A DNA stretch of 64,000 bases from Pseudomonas putida W15Oct28 (GTDB lineage: Bacteria; Pseudomonadota; Gammaproteobacteria; Pseudomonadales; Pseudomonadaceae): assembly GCF_000708715.2 (NCBI RefSeq), contig NZ_JENB01000023.1:36290-100289 (forward strand). Reading direction: 5' to 3'. Both the position numbers and the translations under genes were made by a program. Below the pieces are notes generated by a model. It was not told the DNA's origin. It ran no database searches and saw only the letters and a program-made list of their open reading frames with translations. Shown here one piece after another: positions 1-8,804 of this stretch. Positions within the stretch are counted from its first letter, which is position 1; each line of letters begins with the position of its first letter.

Positions 1-2373
1 GTTCAGCACCGCCATGCGCCACCACTCCTGCGGCGTGTGCCACAGGTCTTCGACCCGCCGCTGGGCATCCCAGTAGGCATCGAAGTCGGCACACACCAGG
101 AAGCGGTCATAGGCCACCAGCCCGTCGATCAACCCGGCGTAGCGCGAAGGGTCGTCTGGCGAGAACACACCGCTGCGAATGGCTTGCAGCACGTCGCTCA
201 AGCGGTTGGAAGCGGCTATGGCGGCATTGGCACCAAAATCACCGGCACGCTTGCGCGCCTCGACCTGCTGTGCGGTAAGGCCAAAGATGAACATGTTGTC
301 GGCGCCCACCTGCTCGCACATTTCCACGTTGGCACCGTCCAGGGTGCCGATGGTCAGCGCGCCGTTCAGGCCGAACTTCATGTTGCTGGTACCGGAGGCT
401 TCATAACCAGCCGTGGAAATCTGCTCGGACAGGTCTGCCGCCGGGATGATGCTCTCGGCCAGGCTGACGTTGTAATTGGGCAGGAACACCACCTTGAGCA
501 GGCCGCGCACGGTCGGGTCGTTGTTCACCACCCGGGCAATGTCGTTGGCCAGCTTGATGATCAGCTTGGCCTGGTGGTAACTGGCCGCAGCCTTGCCGGC
601 GAAGATCTTCACCCGCGGCACCCAGTTGGTGCCAGGGTCGTTGCGCATGGCCTGGTACAGCGCCACGGTGTGCAGCAAGTTGAGCAACTGGCGCTTGTAC
701 TCGTGGATACGCTTGACCTGCACATCGAACAGCGCCTCGGGGTTGACCGTGACACCAATGCGGTCCTGGATGATGCTGGCCAGGGCGCGCTTGCTGTGCA
801 GGCGCTGAGCGGCGAACTGCTTGCGAAAACCCGCCTTGTCGGCGAATGGCACCAGGCCGGCCAGAAGCCCTTCAGGGTCGTCCTTGAGCCCTGGCCCGAG
901 CGCTTCGACCAGCATCTCGGTCAGCTGTGGGTTGGACTGGTACAGCCAGCGGCGGAAAGTAATGCCGTTGGTCTTGTTGTTGATTCGTTGCGGGTAAAGC
1001 TTGTGCAGCTCGGAGAACACGGTGCTTTTCATCAGCTGGCTGTGCAACGCCGACACGCCGTTGACGCTGTGCGAGCCAAGGAACGCCAGGTTACCCATGC
1101 GCACCCGGCGGCCGTTGTCTTCCTCGATCAACGACACCGCGCGCAGCACGTCGAAATCGTGCATGCCTTTGGCCCGCAATGCATCGATATGGTAGGCATT
1201 GATCAGGTAGATGATCTGCATGTGCCGCGGCAGCATGCGCTCCATCAGGGCTACCGGCCAGGTTTCCAGGGCTTCGGGCAGCAGGGTGTGGTTGGTGTAG
1301 GCGAGCGTGCCAACGGTCAGCTCCCAGGCCTTTTCCCACGGCACTTCATGCTGGTCTACCAGCAGCCGCATCAGCTCTGCCACGGCAATCGAAGGGTGCG
1401 TGTCGTTGAGCTGGATGGCCGCCGCGTCGGGCAGGTTGAGCAGGTCCTTGTGCATGTTCAGGTGGCGGCGCAGCAAGTCCTGCAGCGAAGCCGACACAAA
1501 GAAGTACTCCTGGCGCAGGCGCAGTTCCTGCCCTGCCTCGGTGCTGTCGGCCGGGTACAGCACGCGCGAAATGCTCTCGGCCCGCGCCACTTCGGCCACG
1601 GCCCCCAGGTGGTCACCCGCATTGAAGCGCTCCAGGTGCAGCTCTTCCAGTGCCCGCGCACGCCACAGGCGCAAGGTGTTGACGCTGGACCCGCGCCAGC
1701 CTACCACGGGCGTGTCGTAAGCCACCGCCCGCACCGTTTCACCAGGCGACCATACCTGGCGCTGGGTACCATTGGCATCGTTCACGGTTTCGACACTGCC
1801 GCCAAAGCTGATCGGGTAGATCACCTCGGCACGCTCGAACTCCCAAGGGTTACCGAAGTCCAGCCAGTTTTCGGTCTGCTCCTGCTGCCAGCCATCGACC
1901 ACGGCCTGACGAAACAACCCATGCTCGTAGCGGATGCCGTAACCATGGGCGGCGATGCCCAGGGTGGACATGCTTTCCATGAAGCACGCCGCCAGGCGGC
2001 CGAGGCCACCGTTACCCAGGGCGGCGTCGGGTTCGAGCAGGCGGATGCGCTCCAGGTCCACGTCCAGCCCTTGCAGCGCCTCACGGGCGACGTCCAGCAG
2101 CCCCAGGTTGCTCAGGCTGTCGTACAGCAAGCGCCCGATGAGGAATTCGAGGGAGAGGTAATAGACCCGCTTCTGGCTACGGCGGTAGGCCTGACGAGTG
2201 TGGTCCATCCAGTGGTCGACCATGTGATCGCGTGCGGCCAGGGCAATGGCCTCGAACCAGTCGTGGTCGAACGCATGCTCCGGGTCCTTGCCGACCGCGT
2301 AGGTCAGCTTGTTCAGTACAGCGGCGCGAAATTCGGCCACCTCGGCGTCACGTGCTTCGGGTTCCTGGGACAT
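1..2373 (-). CDS. glgP: Glycogen/maltodextrin phosphorylase, C-terminus cut by window edge
   Basis: Cytoplasmic PLP enzyme that releases glucose-1-phosphate from alpha-1,4-glucans. Reading the minus strand from the ATG at 2373 gives an unbroken frame of 791 codons to the window edge, beginning MSQEPEARDAEVAEF. Family hallmarks are visible: EFLIGRLLYDSLSNLGL near residue 76, the GNGGLGRLAACFMES segment, the LNDTHPSIAVAEL motif, NKTNGITFRRWL, and the PLP-lysine region SGTSNMKFGLNGAL near the right end. Typical family length is about 815 residues, so only roughly 25 are missing. Long open frames on the opposite strand are shadows. The identity is certain; the stop codon lies outside the window. 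Confidence 0.96.
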   Translation of the reverse strand, partial: MSQEPEARDAEVAEFRAAVLNKLTYAVGKDPEHAFDHDWFEAIALAARDHMVDHWMDHTRQAYRRSQKRVYYLSLEFLIGRLLYDSLSNLGLLDVAREALQGLDVDLERIRLLEPDAALGNGGLGRLAACFMESMSTLGIAAHGYGIRYEHGLFRQAVVDGWQQEQTENWLDFGNPWEFERAEVIYPISFGGSVETVNDANGTQRQVWSPGETVRAVAYDTPVVGWRGSSVNTLRLWRARALEELHLERFNAGDHLGAVAEVARAESISRVLYPADSTEAGQELRLRQEYFFVSASLQDLLRRHLNMHKDLLNLPDAAAIQLNDTHPSIAVAELMRLLVDQHEVPWEKAWELTVGTLAYTNHTLLPEALETWPVALMERMLPRHMQIIYLINAYHIDALRAKGMHDFDVLRAVSLIEEDNGRRVRMGNLAFLGSHSVNGVSALHSQLMKSTVFSELHKLYPQRINNKTNGITFRRWLYQSNPQLTEMLVEALGPGLKDDPEGLLAGLVPFADKAGFRKQFAAQRLHSKRALASIIQDRIGVTVNPEALFDVQVKRIHEYKRQLLNLLHTVALYQAMRNDPGTNWVPRVKIFAGKAAASYHQAKLIIKLANDIARVVNNDPTVRGLLKVVFLPNYNVSLAESIIPAADLSEQISTAGYEASGTSNMKFGLNGALTIGTLDGANVEMCEQVGADNMFIFGLTAQQVEARKRAGDFGANAAIAASNRLSDVLQAIRSGVFSPDDPSRYAGLIDGLVAYDRFLVCADFDAYWDAQRRVEDLWHTPQEWWRMAVLN

Positions 2374-2492
2374 GCGGCATCCTCTGGCAAGTTGACGAAA
2401 GCGGAGGGAGATTGATGAGACTAGACCCTTCGACAGGGAGTGACAGTTACTGTTCGCAGTTTTCATGCCGACTCTGTGAATCCGGCAAAAGG

Positions 2493-2523
2493 TTGTTCAT
2501 AATTTGAACAATTCCGGTATGAT
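2493..2523 (+). promoter_or_regulatory. Candidate promoter with TTGTTC-N7-GAACAA inverted repeat
   Basis: TTGTTC (2493-2498) and GAACAA (2506-2511) are perfect 6-bp inverted arms around an A/T-rich spacer. TATGAT at 2518-2523 would be a -10 box, 19 bp from TTGTTC used as a -35. It lies between divergent glgP and the cysteine-cluster gene and probably serves the latter. The assignment is inferred from sequence only. Confidence 0.35.
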
Positions 2524-2557
2524 CGCGCGCCCCAAGACCGTGATTCACCCTATAAAG

Positions 2558-2962
2558 ATGAAAACGACCCTGATCGCCGCCGCCGAAGTCGACCGCCTGG
2601 AGACTTGGCAGCGCTACGCCAGCCACATGTGCCACGGCTGCCATTCGACCTGTTGCACCCTGCCGGTGGAGGTGAAGATCAAGGATCTGATCCGTATCGG
2701 CGTGGTAGACGAGTTCGAGAAAGACGAACCCCCGAAAAACGTGGCCAAACGCCTGCAGAAGGACGGCATCATCGAGCGCTTCAACCAGAAGTCGGGGATC
2801 TTCACCCTGACCCGGATGAGCAACGACGACTGCATGTACCTGGATCGTAAAAGCCGGCTGTGCACCATTTATGACAAGCGCCCGGATACCTGCCGCAACC
2901 ACCCCAAGGTCGGGCCGCGACCGGGGTATTGCGCCTATAAGCCCAAGGTGGTTGGGCGCTGA
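2558..2962 (+). CDS. YkgJ-family cysteine-cluster protein
   Basis: A 134-residue protein with the spaced cysteines of the YkgJ/UPF0153 family, proposed to bind zinc or an Fe-S centre: MCHGCHSTCCTLPVEV near residues 24-39, then DDCMYLD, LCTIYDKRPDTCRNHP and a final GYCAYKP. The molecular role of the family is not established. The start was set at the ATG at 2558 (MKTTLIAAAEVDRLE), because the longer frame from 2504 runs back into the promoter-like palindrome and looks unlike protein. No clear Shine-Dalgarno sequence is present. The gene is divergent from glgP and followed by a REP pair and a terminator shared with typA. Confidence 0.85.
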   Translation: MKTTLIAAAEVDRLETWQRYASHMCHGCHSTCCTLPVEVKIKDLIRIGVVDEFEKDEPPKNVAKRLQKDGIIERFNQKSGIFTLTRMSNDDCMYLDRKSRLCTIYDKRPDTCRNHPKVGPRPGYCAYKPKVVGR

Positions 2963-2978
2963 TCGTCAGCCTGATCCG

Positions 2979-3072
2979 ACCTCTTCGCGGGCTTGCCCGC
3001 TCCCACAGGATCTCTACGACATTCAGAACCTGTGCAGCACATGTGGGAGCGGGCAAGCCCGCGAAGAGGCCA
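2979..3072. repeat. REP pair (type 1), inverted
   Basis: Two copies of the P. putida-type REP face each other: CTCTTCGCGGGCTTGCCCGC running into TCCCACAGG (about 2979-3009) and its inverted copy (about 3042-3072), separated by 32 bases. Each copy has a small internal GCGGGC/GCCCGC palindrome. It sits between the convergent cysteine-cluster gene and typA. Confidence 0.9.
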
Positions 3073-3089
3073 ACGCAAATCCTGAAGGC

Positions 3090-3130
3090 AAAAAAAACGC
3101 CCCCGGCCTTTCGACCGGGGGCGTTTTCAT
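3090..3130. terminator. Bidirectional rho-independent terminator
   Basis: The stem CGCCCCCGG / CCGGGGGCG (3098-3123) is flanked by an A-run at 3090-3097 and TTTTC on the right. On the minus strand this gives a stem followed by eight U residues just past the typA stop, so it mainly ends typA transcripts. Confidence 0.9.
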
Positions 3131-3145
3131 TCAGCCAAAGCTAAC

Positions 3146-4969
3146 TTAGCTGTTTTTGGCTTTCTTGGCAGCGCGGGTACGCTCGCTTTCGTCCAGGATC
3201 TTCTTGCGAAGACGGATGGACTTCGGCGTTACTTCGCACAGCTCGTCTTCCTGGATGTATTCCAGAGCCTGTTCCAGGGTGAAGCGAACTGGCGGAACCA
3301 GAGCGATGACTTCGTCTTTACCCGAAGCACGCATGTTGTCGAGCTTCTTGCCCTTGGTAGGGTTGACGCCCAGGTCGTTGTCGCGGCTGTTCTGGCCGAC
3401 GATCTGACCGTTGTAGATCTCTTGACCGTGCTCGACGAACAGCTTGCCACGCGCCTGCAGGGTTTCCAGCGAGTAGGTCAGCGCCTTGCCGGTTTCGACC
3501 GAAACCAGTACGCCGTTCTGACGGCCGGACATGTGGCCGGACTTCACGGTGTCGTAGCGATCGAAGATCGAAGTCAGGATGCCTGCACCGTTGGTCAGGG
3601 TCAGGAACTGGTTACGGAAACCGATCAGACCACGCGCCGGGATGTTGTATTCCAGGCGTACACGGCCCTTGCCATCCGGAACCATGTTGGTCAGGTCGCC
3701 TTTACGCAGACCCATTTCTTCCATGACCTTGCCCTGGGATTCTTCAGGGATGTCGATGGTGACGTTTTCGAACGGCTCTTGCTTGACGCCGTCTACTTCG
3801 CGAATGATTACTTCCGGACGGCCCAGGGCCAGTTCGAAGCCTTCGCGACGCATGGTTTCGATCAGTACCGAGAGGTGCAGCTCGCCACGGCCCGAGACCT
3901 TGAACTTGTCTGGGGAGTCGGTTTCTTCAACGCGCAGGGCAACGTTGTACAGCAGCTCTTTGTCCAGACGGTCCTTGATGTTACGGCTGGTGACGAACTT
4001 GCCTTCCTTGCCGCAGAACGGCGAGTCGTTGACCTGGAAGGTCATCGAAACGGTTGGCTCGTCAACGGTCAGCGGCTTCATCGCCTCAACGGCAGTCGGG
4101 TCGCACAGGGTGTCGGAGATGAACAGCTCGTCGAAACCGCTGATGCAGACGATGTCGCCAGCCTGGGCTTCTTCGACGTCGACGCGGTGCAGACCGTGGT
4201 GGCCCATCAGCTTGAGGATACGGCCGTTACGCTTCTTGCCGTCGGCGTCGATGGCGACAACCGGGGTGTTCGGCTTGATGCGACCACGGGCAATACGGCC
4301 AACACCGATCACACCCAGGAAGCTGTTGTAGTCCAGTGCGGAAATTTGCATCTGGAACGGGCCGTCACGGTCAACAGCTGGTGCTGGAACGTGGTCGATG
4401 ACCGCTTGGTACAGCGGGGTCATATCTTCGGCCATGGCAGTGTGGTCCAGACCGGCGATGCCGTTCAGGGCCGAGGCGTAGACAACCTGGAAGTCCAACT
4501 GCTCGTCGGTAGCGCCGAGGTTGTCGAACAGGTCGAAGATCTGGTCCAGAACCCAGTCAGGACGCGCGCCCGGACGGTCAACCTTGTTGATCACAACGAT
4601 TGGCTTCAGGCCAGCTTCGAAGGCCTTTTTGGTCACGAAGCGGGTTTGCGGCATCGGGCCGTCTTGGGCGTCGACCAGCAGCAGCACGGAGTCAACCATC
4701 GACATTACACGCTCAACCTCGCCACCGAAGTCGGCGTGGCCGGGGGTGTCGACGATGTTGATGTGGTAGCCGTTCCAGTTGATGGCGGTGTTTTTCGCCA
4801 GAATGGTAATACCGCGCTCTTTTTCCTGGTCGTTGGAGTCCATGACGCGCTCGTCGTTGAGCTCGTTACGCTCCAGAGTGCCGGACTGACGCAGGAGTTT
4901 GTCGACCAGGGTGGTTTTACCATGGTCAACGTGGGCGATGATGGCGATGTTACGCAGATTTTCGATCAC
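3146..4969 (-). CDS. typA: Ribosome-associated translational GTPase TypA/BipA
   Basis: A 607-residue GTPase of the EF-G family that acts on the 50S subunit and assists ribosome assembly and stress/low-temperature growth. The G domain is N-terminal: G1 AHVDHGKTTLVDKL (residues 12-25), RGITILAKN (switch I), DTPGHADFGGEVERV (G3), NKVDRPGAR (G4). EF-G-like beta-barrel and V-like domains follow, and the C-terminus ends in the Lys/Arg-rich LRKKILDESERTRAAKKAKNS typical of BipA. Length is normal. The gene reads away from thiI on the same strand with a 128-bp gap and ends at a strong terminator. Confidence 0.98.
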   Translation of the reverse strand: MIENLRNIAIIAHVDHGKTTLVDKLLRQSGTLERNELNDERVMDSNDQEKERGITILAKNTAINWNGYHINIVDTPGHADFGGEVERVMSMVDSVLLLVDAQDGPMPQTRFVTKKAFEAGLKPIVVINKVDRPGARPDWVLDQIFDLFDNLGATDEQLDFQVVYASALNGIAGLDHTAMAEDMTPLYQAVIDHVPAPAVDRDGPFQMQISALDYNSFLGVIGVGRIARGRIKPNTPVVAIDADGKKRNGRILKLMGHHGLHRVDVEEAQAGDIVCISGFDELFISDTLCDPTAVEAMKPLTVDEPTVSMTFQVNDSPFCGKEGKFVTSRNIKDRLDKELLYNVALRVEETDSPDKFKVSGRGELHLSVLIETMRREGFELALGRPEVIIREVDGVKQEPFENVTIDIPEESQGKVMEEMGLRKGDLTNMVPDGKGRVRLEYNIPARGLIGFRNQFLTLTNGAGILTSIFDRYDTVKSGHMSGRQNGVLVSVETGKALTYSLETLQARGKLFVEHGQEIYNGQIVGQNSRDNDLGVNPTKGKKLDNMRASGKDEVIALVPPVRFTLEQALEYIQEDELCEVTPKSIRLRKKILDESERTRAAKKAKNS

Positions 4970-5097
4970 AAGTGTATCTCGATCAGAGGATTCGGTTGCC
5001 GCCCATTTTAGGCGGCCAATATGTACTGTTTAAGGCTCAGCGGGCCCGGCGGTCGGGAGGGCGATGGCGGATACTGCCGCCATACAGCCCCGGCGTC

Positions 5098-6552
5098 TTA
5101 TGTCGGACGATAAACACGCACATTGGCATGTCCCTCACTGAGCAGATGGTGTGCGTGCAAACGGCTCATCACACCCTTGTCGCAATACAGCAAGTACTGG
5201 CGCGTTGGGTCCAGGTGCTTGAACTTGCTGTTGATGGCGTAGAACGGCATGGCCTGGACTTCGATACCTTCCAGCACCAGAGGTTCGTCTTCCTGGGCAT
5301 CGGGGTGACGAATGTCGATGACGATCTGGCCAGCTAGTGCCTCGGCCACTTCCTCGATTTCGACGTCCTTGCCCAGCTCGTCGATCACATGGTCGATGGA
5401 GATCAGCCTGGCGCGCTCCAGGGCGCGCTCCAGCACGGCCATGTCGAACTGCTTCTCTTCATGCTCCATGCGGTGGCGCTTGGCGTGAGTGGTCGGGTTT
5501 ACCGAAATCACGCCGCAATATTCTGGCATGTGCTTGGCGAAGTCGGCAGTGCCGATTTCGGTAGCCTGGTCGATGATGTCCTGCTTGTGGCTGGCCAGCA
5601 ACGGGCGCAGCACCAGCTTGTCGGTGGCCGAGTCGATGATCGACAGGTTCGGCAGAGTCTGGCTCGACACCTGGGAAATGGCCTCGCCGGTCACCAGCGC
5701 ATCGATCTCCAGGCGGTCAGCCATGTGGGCGGCACCGCGCAGCATCATGCGTTTGAGGGTCACGCCCATGTAGCTGTTGTCGACCTTGTTGAGGATCTCG
5801 CCGACCACTTCTTCGAACGGCACGCTGATGAACAGCACGCGCTGGCTGCTGCCGTACTTCTTCCACAGGTAGTGGGCCACTTCCATCACGCCCAGCTCGT
5901 GGGCACGGCCGCCGAGGTTGAAGAAGCAGAAGTGGGTCATCAGGCCGCGGCGCATCATCTGGTAGGCCGCCACGGTGGAGTCGAAGCCACCGGACATCAG
6001 CACCAGGGTCTGCTCCAGGGCGCCCAGCGGGTAGCCGCCGATGCCCTGGTGCTGGTTGTGGATCACGTACAGGCGCTGGTTGCGTATTTCGATGCGCACC
6101 AGCACTTCAGGCTTCTTCAGCTCGATACCGGCGGCGCCACACTGCTGACGCAGCTGGCTGCCGACGTACCGGTCGACGTCCATCGAGGTGAAGTCATGGT
6201 GGCCACCGCGCTTGCAGCGCACGGCGAAGTGCTTGCCGGCCAGCAGGTGGCCGAAGTGCTGCTTGCACTTGGCAACGATGTCGTCGAAGTCACCCAGCGG
6301 GTATTCCTCTACCTGCAGGAAGTGGGTGATACCCGGTGTGCAGGTGAGGCGCTCGATGATCTCGCGCTGGACCTTTTCGTCCTCGATGCGGGTGACCACT
6401 TCGAGATTGTCCCAGACACCATCGACCGCGAGCTCAGGATCGAGGTCCTTGAGCACGTTGCGGATGTTCTTGGCGAGCTGGCGGATGAAGCGCTTGCGCA
6501 CCGGCCGGCTCTTGATGGTGATTTCTGGGAAGACTTTGACGATAAGTTTCAT
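5098..6552 (-). CDS. thiI: tRNA 4-thiouridine sulfurtransferase ThiI with rhodanese domain
   Basis: A 484-residue enzyme that transfers sulfur from a cysteine desulfurase to tRNA U8 and feeds sulfur to thiazole synthesis. An N-terminal ferredoxin-like/THUMP region (about 1-165) is followed by the PP-loop ATP site VLMSGGFDSTVAAY near residue 184 and the conserved CGVISVNP segment. A C-terminal rhodanese domain has the persulfide-accepting cysteine in LLYCDKGVMSRL (about Cys457). Full length and intact. It is transcribed towards typA; upstream is the glnA control region on the other strand. Confidence 0.97.
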   Translation of the reverse strand: MKLIVKVFPEITIKSRPVRKRFIRQLAKNIRNVLKDLDPELAVDGVWDNLEVVTRIEDEKVQREIIERLTCTPGITHFLQVEEYPLGDFDDIVAKCKQHFGHLLAGKHFAVRCKRGGHHDFTSMDVDRYVGSQLRQQCGAAGIELKKPEVLVRIEIRNQRLYVIHNQHQGIGGYPLGALEQTLVLMSGGFDSTVAAYQMMRRGLMTHFCFFNLGGRAHELGVMEVAHYLWKKYGSSQRVLFISVPFEEVVGEILNKVDNSYMGVTLKRMMLRGAAHMADRLEIDALVTGEAISQVSSQTLPNLSIIDSATDKLVLRPLLASHKQDIIDQATEIGTADFAKHMPEYCGVISVNPTTHAKRHRMEHEEKQFDMAVLERALERARLISIDHVIDELGKDVEIEEVAEALAGQIVIDIRHPDAQEDEPLVLEGIEVQAMPFYAINSKFKHLDPTRQYLLYCDKGVMSRLHAHHLLSEGHANVRVYRPT

Positions 6553-6683
6553 TGGTTAACAGCGCGCGCAGGGCCTGCCGAAAATGAGGGGCGCGAATTA
6601 TATCGGAAATTGCTCAGGATTTGACCAACTTTTGATCAGAAGCTTTCAGATAAATGCAGGGCCGGGGTTTTGTGGTGCCTGTT

Positions 6684-6780
6684 CCGGCCCTTTCGCGGGC
6701 AAGCCCGCTCCCACAGGAGCCGTGCAAGCTTCAAAGAGCACACCGTACCTGTGGGAGGGGGCTTGCCCGCGAAGGGGCCC
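6684..6780. repeat. REP pair (type 1), inverted
   Basis: Left copy at 6684-6717 (CCGGCCCTTTCGCGGGCAAG onwards) and inverted copy at about 6749-6780, 31 bases apart. It lies between thiI and the NtrC sites of glnA. The right copy has one stem change (GGGAGGGGGC instead of GGGAGCGGGC). Confidence 0.9.
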
Positions 6781-6806
6781 TCAAAGAAAGCACAAGGCCC
6801 GAACGG

Positions 6807-6854
6807 CGCACCTTATTGGTGCATCAATGCCAGAATTCGCATCGTAAGGGTGCA
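6807..6854 (+). promoter_or_regulatory. Two NtrC enhancer sites upstream of glnA
   Basis: Site 1 at 6807-6823 (CGCACCTTATTGGTGCA) matches the NtrC consensus TGCACCA-N3-TGGTGCA except at three positions. Site 2 at 6838-6854 (CGCATCGTAAGGGTGCA) is weaker in its left half. Their centres are 31 bp apart, three helical turns, as expected for cooperative NtrC binding. They lie about 80-115 bp upstream of the sigma-54 promoter. Confidence 0.75.
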
Positions 6855-6927
6855 CTTTTCCCCGCCAACCCGCCGCCAAATGCCCGCAAACGCCTGCTTT
6901 TATCCCACCCTCGCCATTTTCGGGCAC

Positions 6928-6942
6928 TGGCATGCAATTTGC
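6928..6942 (+). promoter_or_regulatory. Sigma-54 promoter of glnA
   Basis: TGGCATGCAATTTGC fits the sigma-54 consensus TGGCAC-N5-TTGC, with the invariant GG (6929-6930) and GC (6941-6942) exactly 10 bases apart. The predicted start is near 6953, giving a leader of about 90 bases before glnA. With the NtrC sites it makes a classical nitrogen-regulated promoter. Confidence 0.8.
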
Positions 6943-7042
6943 TCCCTTGTGAGGCAGGTAAGCTTGGCCGACTATCCGCGCCCGGCAACACCCTTTTTCC
7001 AGGGCAGCGGCCCACCGCGCTCTAGACCCTCCGGAGGACAAC

Positions 7043-8449
7043 ATGTCGAAGTCGGTTCAACTCATCAAAGATCATGACGTCAAGTGGATTGATCTGCGTT
7101 TCACGGACACCAAAGGCATTCAGCACCACGTGACCATGCCGTCGCGTGATGCGCTGGACGAAGACTTCTTCGAAGTCGGCAAGATGTTCGACGGTTCCTC
7201 CATTGCTGGCTGGAAAGGCATCGAAGCTTCGGACATGATCCTGATGCCGGTTGACGACACTGCCGTCCTCGACCCGTTCACCGAAGAACCTACCCTGATC
7301 ATCACCTGCGACATCGTCGATCCGTCGAGCATGCAAGGCTACGATCGCGACCCACGTGCGATCGCCAAGCGCGCCGAAGAGTACCTGAAGAGCACCGGCA
7401 TCGGTGACACCGTATTCGCAGGCCCGGAGCCAGAGTTCTTCATCTTCGACGAAGTGAAGTTCCACTCGGACATCTCCGGCTCGATGTTCAAGATCTTCTC
7501 CGAGCAAGGCTCGTGGATGACCGGCGCTGACGTGGAAGGCGGCAACAAAGGCCACCGTCCAGGCGTGAAAGGCGGCTACTTCCCGGTTCCGCCGTTCGAC
7601 CACGACCACGAAATCCGTACTGCCATGTGCAACGCACTGGAAGAAATGGGCCAGATCGTTGAAGTTCACCACCACGAAGTGGCGACTGCCGGCCAGAACG
7701 AAATCGGCGTCAAGTTCAACACCCTGGTGAAGAAAGCTGACGAAGTACAGGCCTTGAAATACGTCGTGCACAACGTTGCCGACGCCTACGGCCGTACCGC
7801 CACCTTCATGCCGAAGCCACTGTACGGCGACAACGGCTCGGGCATGCACGTGCACATGTCGATCTGGAAAGACGGCAAGAACACCTTCTCGGGCGAAGGC
7901 TATGCCGGCCTGTCCGACACCGCCCTGTACTTCATCGGCGGTATCATCAAGCACGGTAAGGCCCTGAACGGCTTCACCAACCCGTCGACCAACTCCTACA
8001 AGCGTCTGGTCCCAGGCTTCGAAGCCCCGGTAATGCTGGCCTACTCGGCTCGCAACCGTTCCGCCTCGATCCGTATTCCTTACGTCGGCAGCCCGAAAGC
8101 CCGCCGTATCGAAGCACGCTTCCCGGACCCATCGGCCAACCCGTACCTGGCCTTCGCGGCCCTGCTGATGGCTGGCCTGGACGGCATCCAGAACAAGATC
8201 CACCCAGGCGATGCTGCCGACAAGAACCTGTACGACCTGCCACCAGAAGAGGCCAAGGACATTCCGCAAGTGTGCGGCAGCCTGAAAGAAGCCCTGGAAG
8301 AGCTGGACAAAGGCCGTGCGTTCCTGACCAAGGGCGGCGTGTTCTCCGACGACTTCATCGATGCCTTCATCGAGCTGAAGAGCGAAGAAGAGATCAAGGT
8401 CCGCACCTTCGTGCACCCGCTGGAATACGAGCTGTACTACAGCTGCTGA
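7043..8449 (+). CDS. glnA: Glutamine synthetase type I
   Basis: A 468-residue dodecameric cytoplasmic enzyme condensing ammonia and glutamate to glutamine at the cost of ATP. Beta-Grasp N-terminal domain, FDGSSIAGWKGIEASDM (about 50-66), AGPEPEFFIFDE metal-binding segment, NGSGMHVHMS, and NPSTNSYKRLVPGFEAPV ATP/glutamate site. The adenylylation tyrosine sits in NLYDLPPEE at residue 397. The ATG at 7043 follows a good ribosome site (GGAGG about 7032). It is controlled by the NtrC sites and sigma-54 promoter upstream, ends at a terminator, and is followed by its regulators ntrBC. Confidence 0.99.
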   Translation: MSKSVQLIKDHDVKWIDLRFTDTKGIQHHVTMPSRDALDEDFFEVGKMFDGSSIAGWKGIEASDMILMPVDDTAVLDPFTEEPTLIITCDIVDPSSMQGYDRDPRAIAKRAEEYLKSTGIGDTVFAGPEPEFFIFDEVKFHSDISGSMFKIFSEQGSWMTGADVEGGNKGHRPGVKGGYFPVPPFDHDHEIRTAMCNALEEMGQIVEVHHHEVATAGQNEIGVKFNTLVKKADEVQALKYVVHNVADAYGRTATFMPKPLYGDNGSGMHVHMSIWKDGKNTFSGEGYAGLSDTALYFIGGIIKHGKALNGFTNPSTNSYKRLVPGFEAPVMLAYSARNRSASIRIPYVGSPKARRIEARFPDPSANPYLAFAALLMAGLDGIQNKIHPGDAADKNLYDLPPEEAKDIPQVCGSLKEALEELDKGRAFLTKGGVFSDDFIDAFIELKSEEEIKVRTFVHPLEYELYYSC

Positions 8450-8483
8450 TCTGATCGGCGCCTCGCGCCGATGACATGATCAC

Positions 8484-8513
8484 GACGGCCTCCTTCGGGA
8501 GGCCGTTTTCGTT
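8484..8513 (+). terminator. Rho-independent terminator after glnA
   Basis: The stem ACGGCCTCC / GGAGGCCGT with a TTCG-type loop (8484-8505) is followed by TTTCGTTT. It separates glnA from ntrBC, so ntrBC probably has its own promoter in the 290 bases that follow. Confidence 0.85.
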
Positions 8514-8553
8514 TGCGCCCCACGCAGATACCTCGCCACCCACGCTATGCTCT

Positions 8554-8568
8554 ATCTTGGTGCAAGAT
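8554..8568. promoter_or_regulatory. 15-bp palindrome ATCTTGGTGCAAGAT upstream of ntrB
   Basis: This perfect palindrome (ATCTTG-GTG-CAAGAT) contains an NtrC-like half-site TGGTGCA and lies about 240 bp before ntrB. It could be an NtrC autoregulatory site, but the second half-site is not correctly spaced. The rest of the 8514-8804 gap shows no gene and no convincing sigma-54 box. Confidence 0.3.
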
Positions 8569-8804
8569 TGAGTGCAGTGCCCCGATTTGCTCCCCAATCT
8601 GGTTCACATTAAACGTTTCATCAAGACTTTCTGATCCGAATTTGCGCAGATACAGGCCTTTATCGGCAAATCCCGCTTCTTTTCGGAGCTTTGGTTTGTT
8701 TCTTGCATTTTTCTGCAGAGAGACTCGCATCAGCCGATGCACCCCGAGCCCGGCCCTGGCCAAAAAAGTGCCAGGCAAGCGCCAAAAGAGGTCAACGACG
8801 CCTT

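Noticed and set aside
37..2415. 792-codon open frame on the plus strand
   Set aside because: It is the antisense shadow of glgP, whose minus-strand frame carries all family motifs. The plus-strand translation is His/Gln/Val-rich with no recognisable domain.
2504..2557. Longer N-terminus for the YkgJ-family protein
   Set aside because: It starts inside the promoter-like palindrome and adds residues not typical of the family.
3422..5011. 529-codon plus-strand frame
   Set aside because: Antisense to typA, no motif, no ribosome site.
5064..5083. ATGGCGG/CCGCCAT hairpin between thiI and typA
   Set aside because: No T-run follows on either strand and the stem is short, so it was not called a terminator.
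8570..8595. Possible sigma-54 promoter before ntrB (GTGCCCCGATTTGCT)
   Set aside because: The -12 TTGCT is present but the invariant GG of the -24 element is missing at the right spacing.
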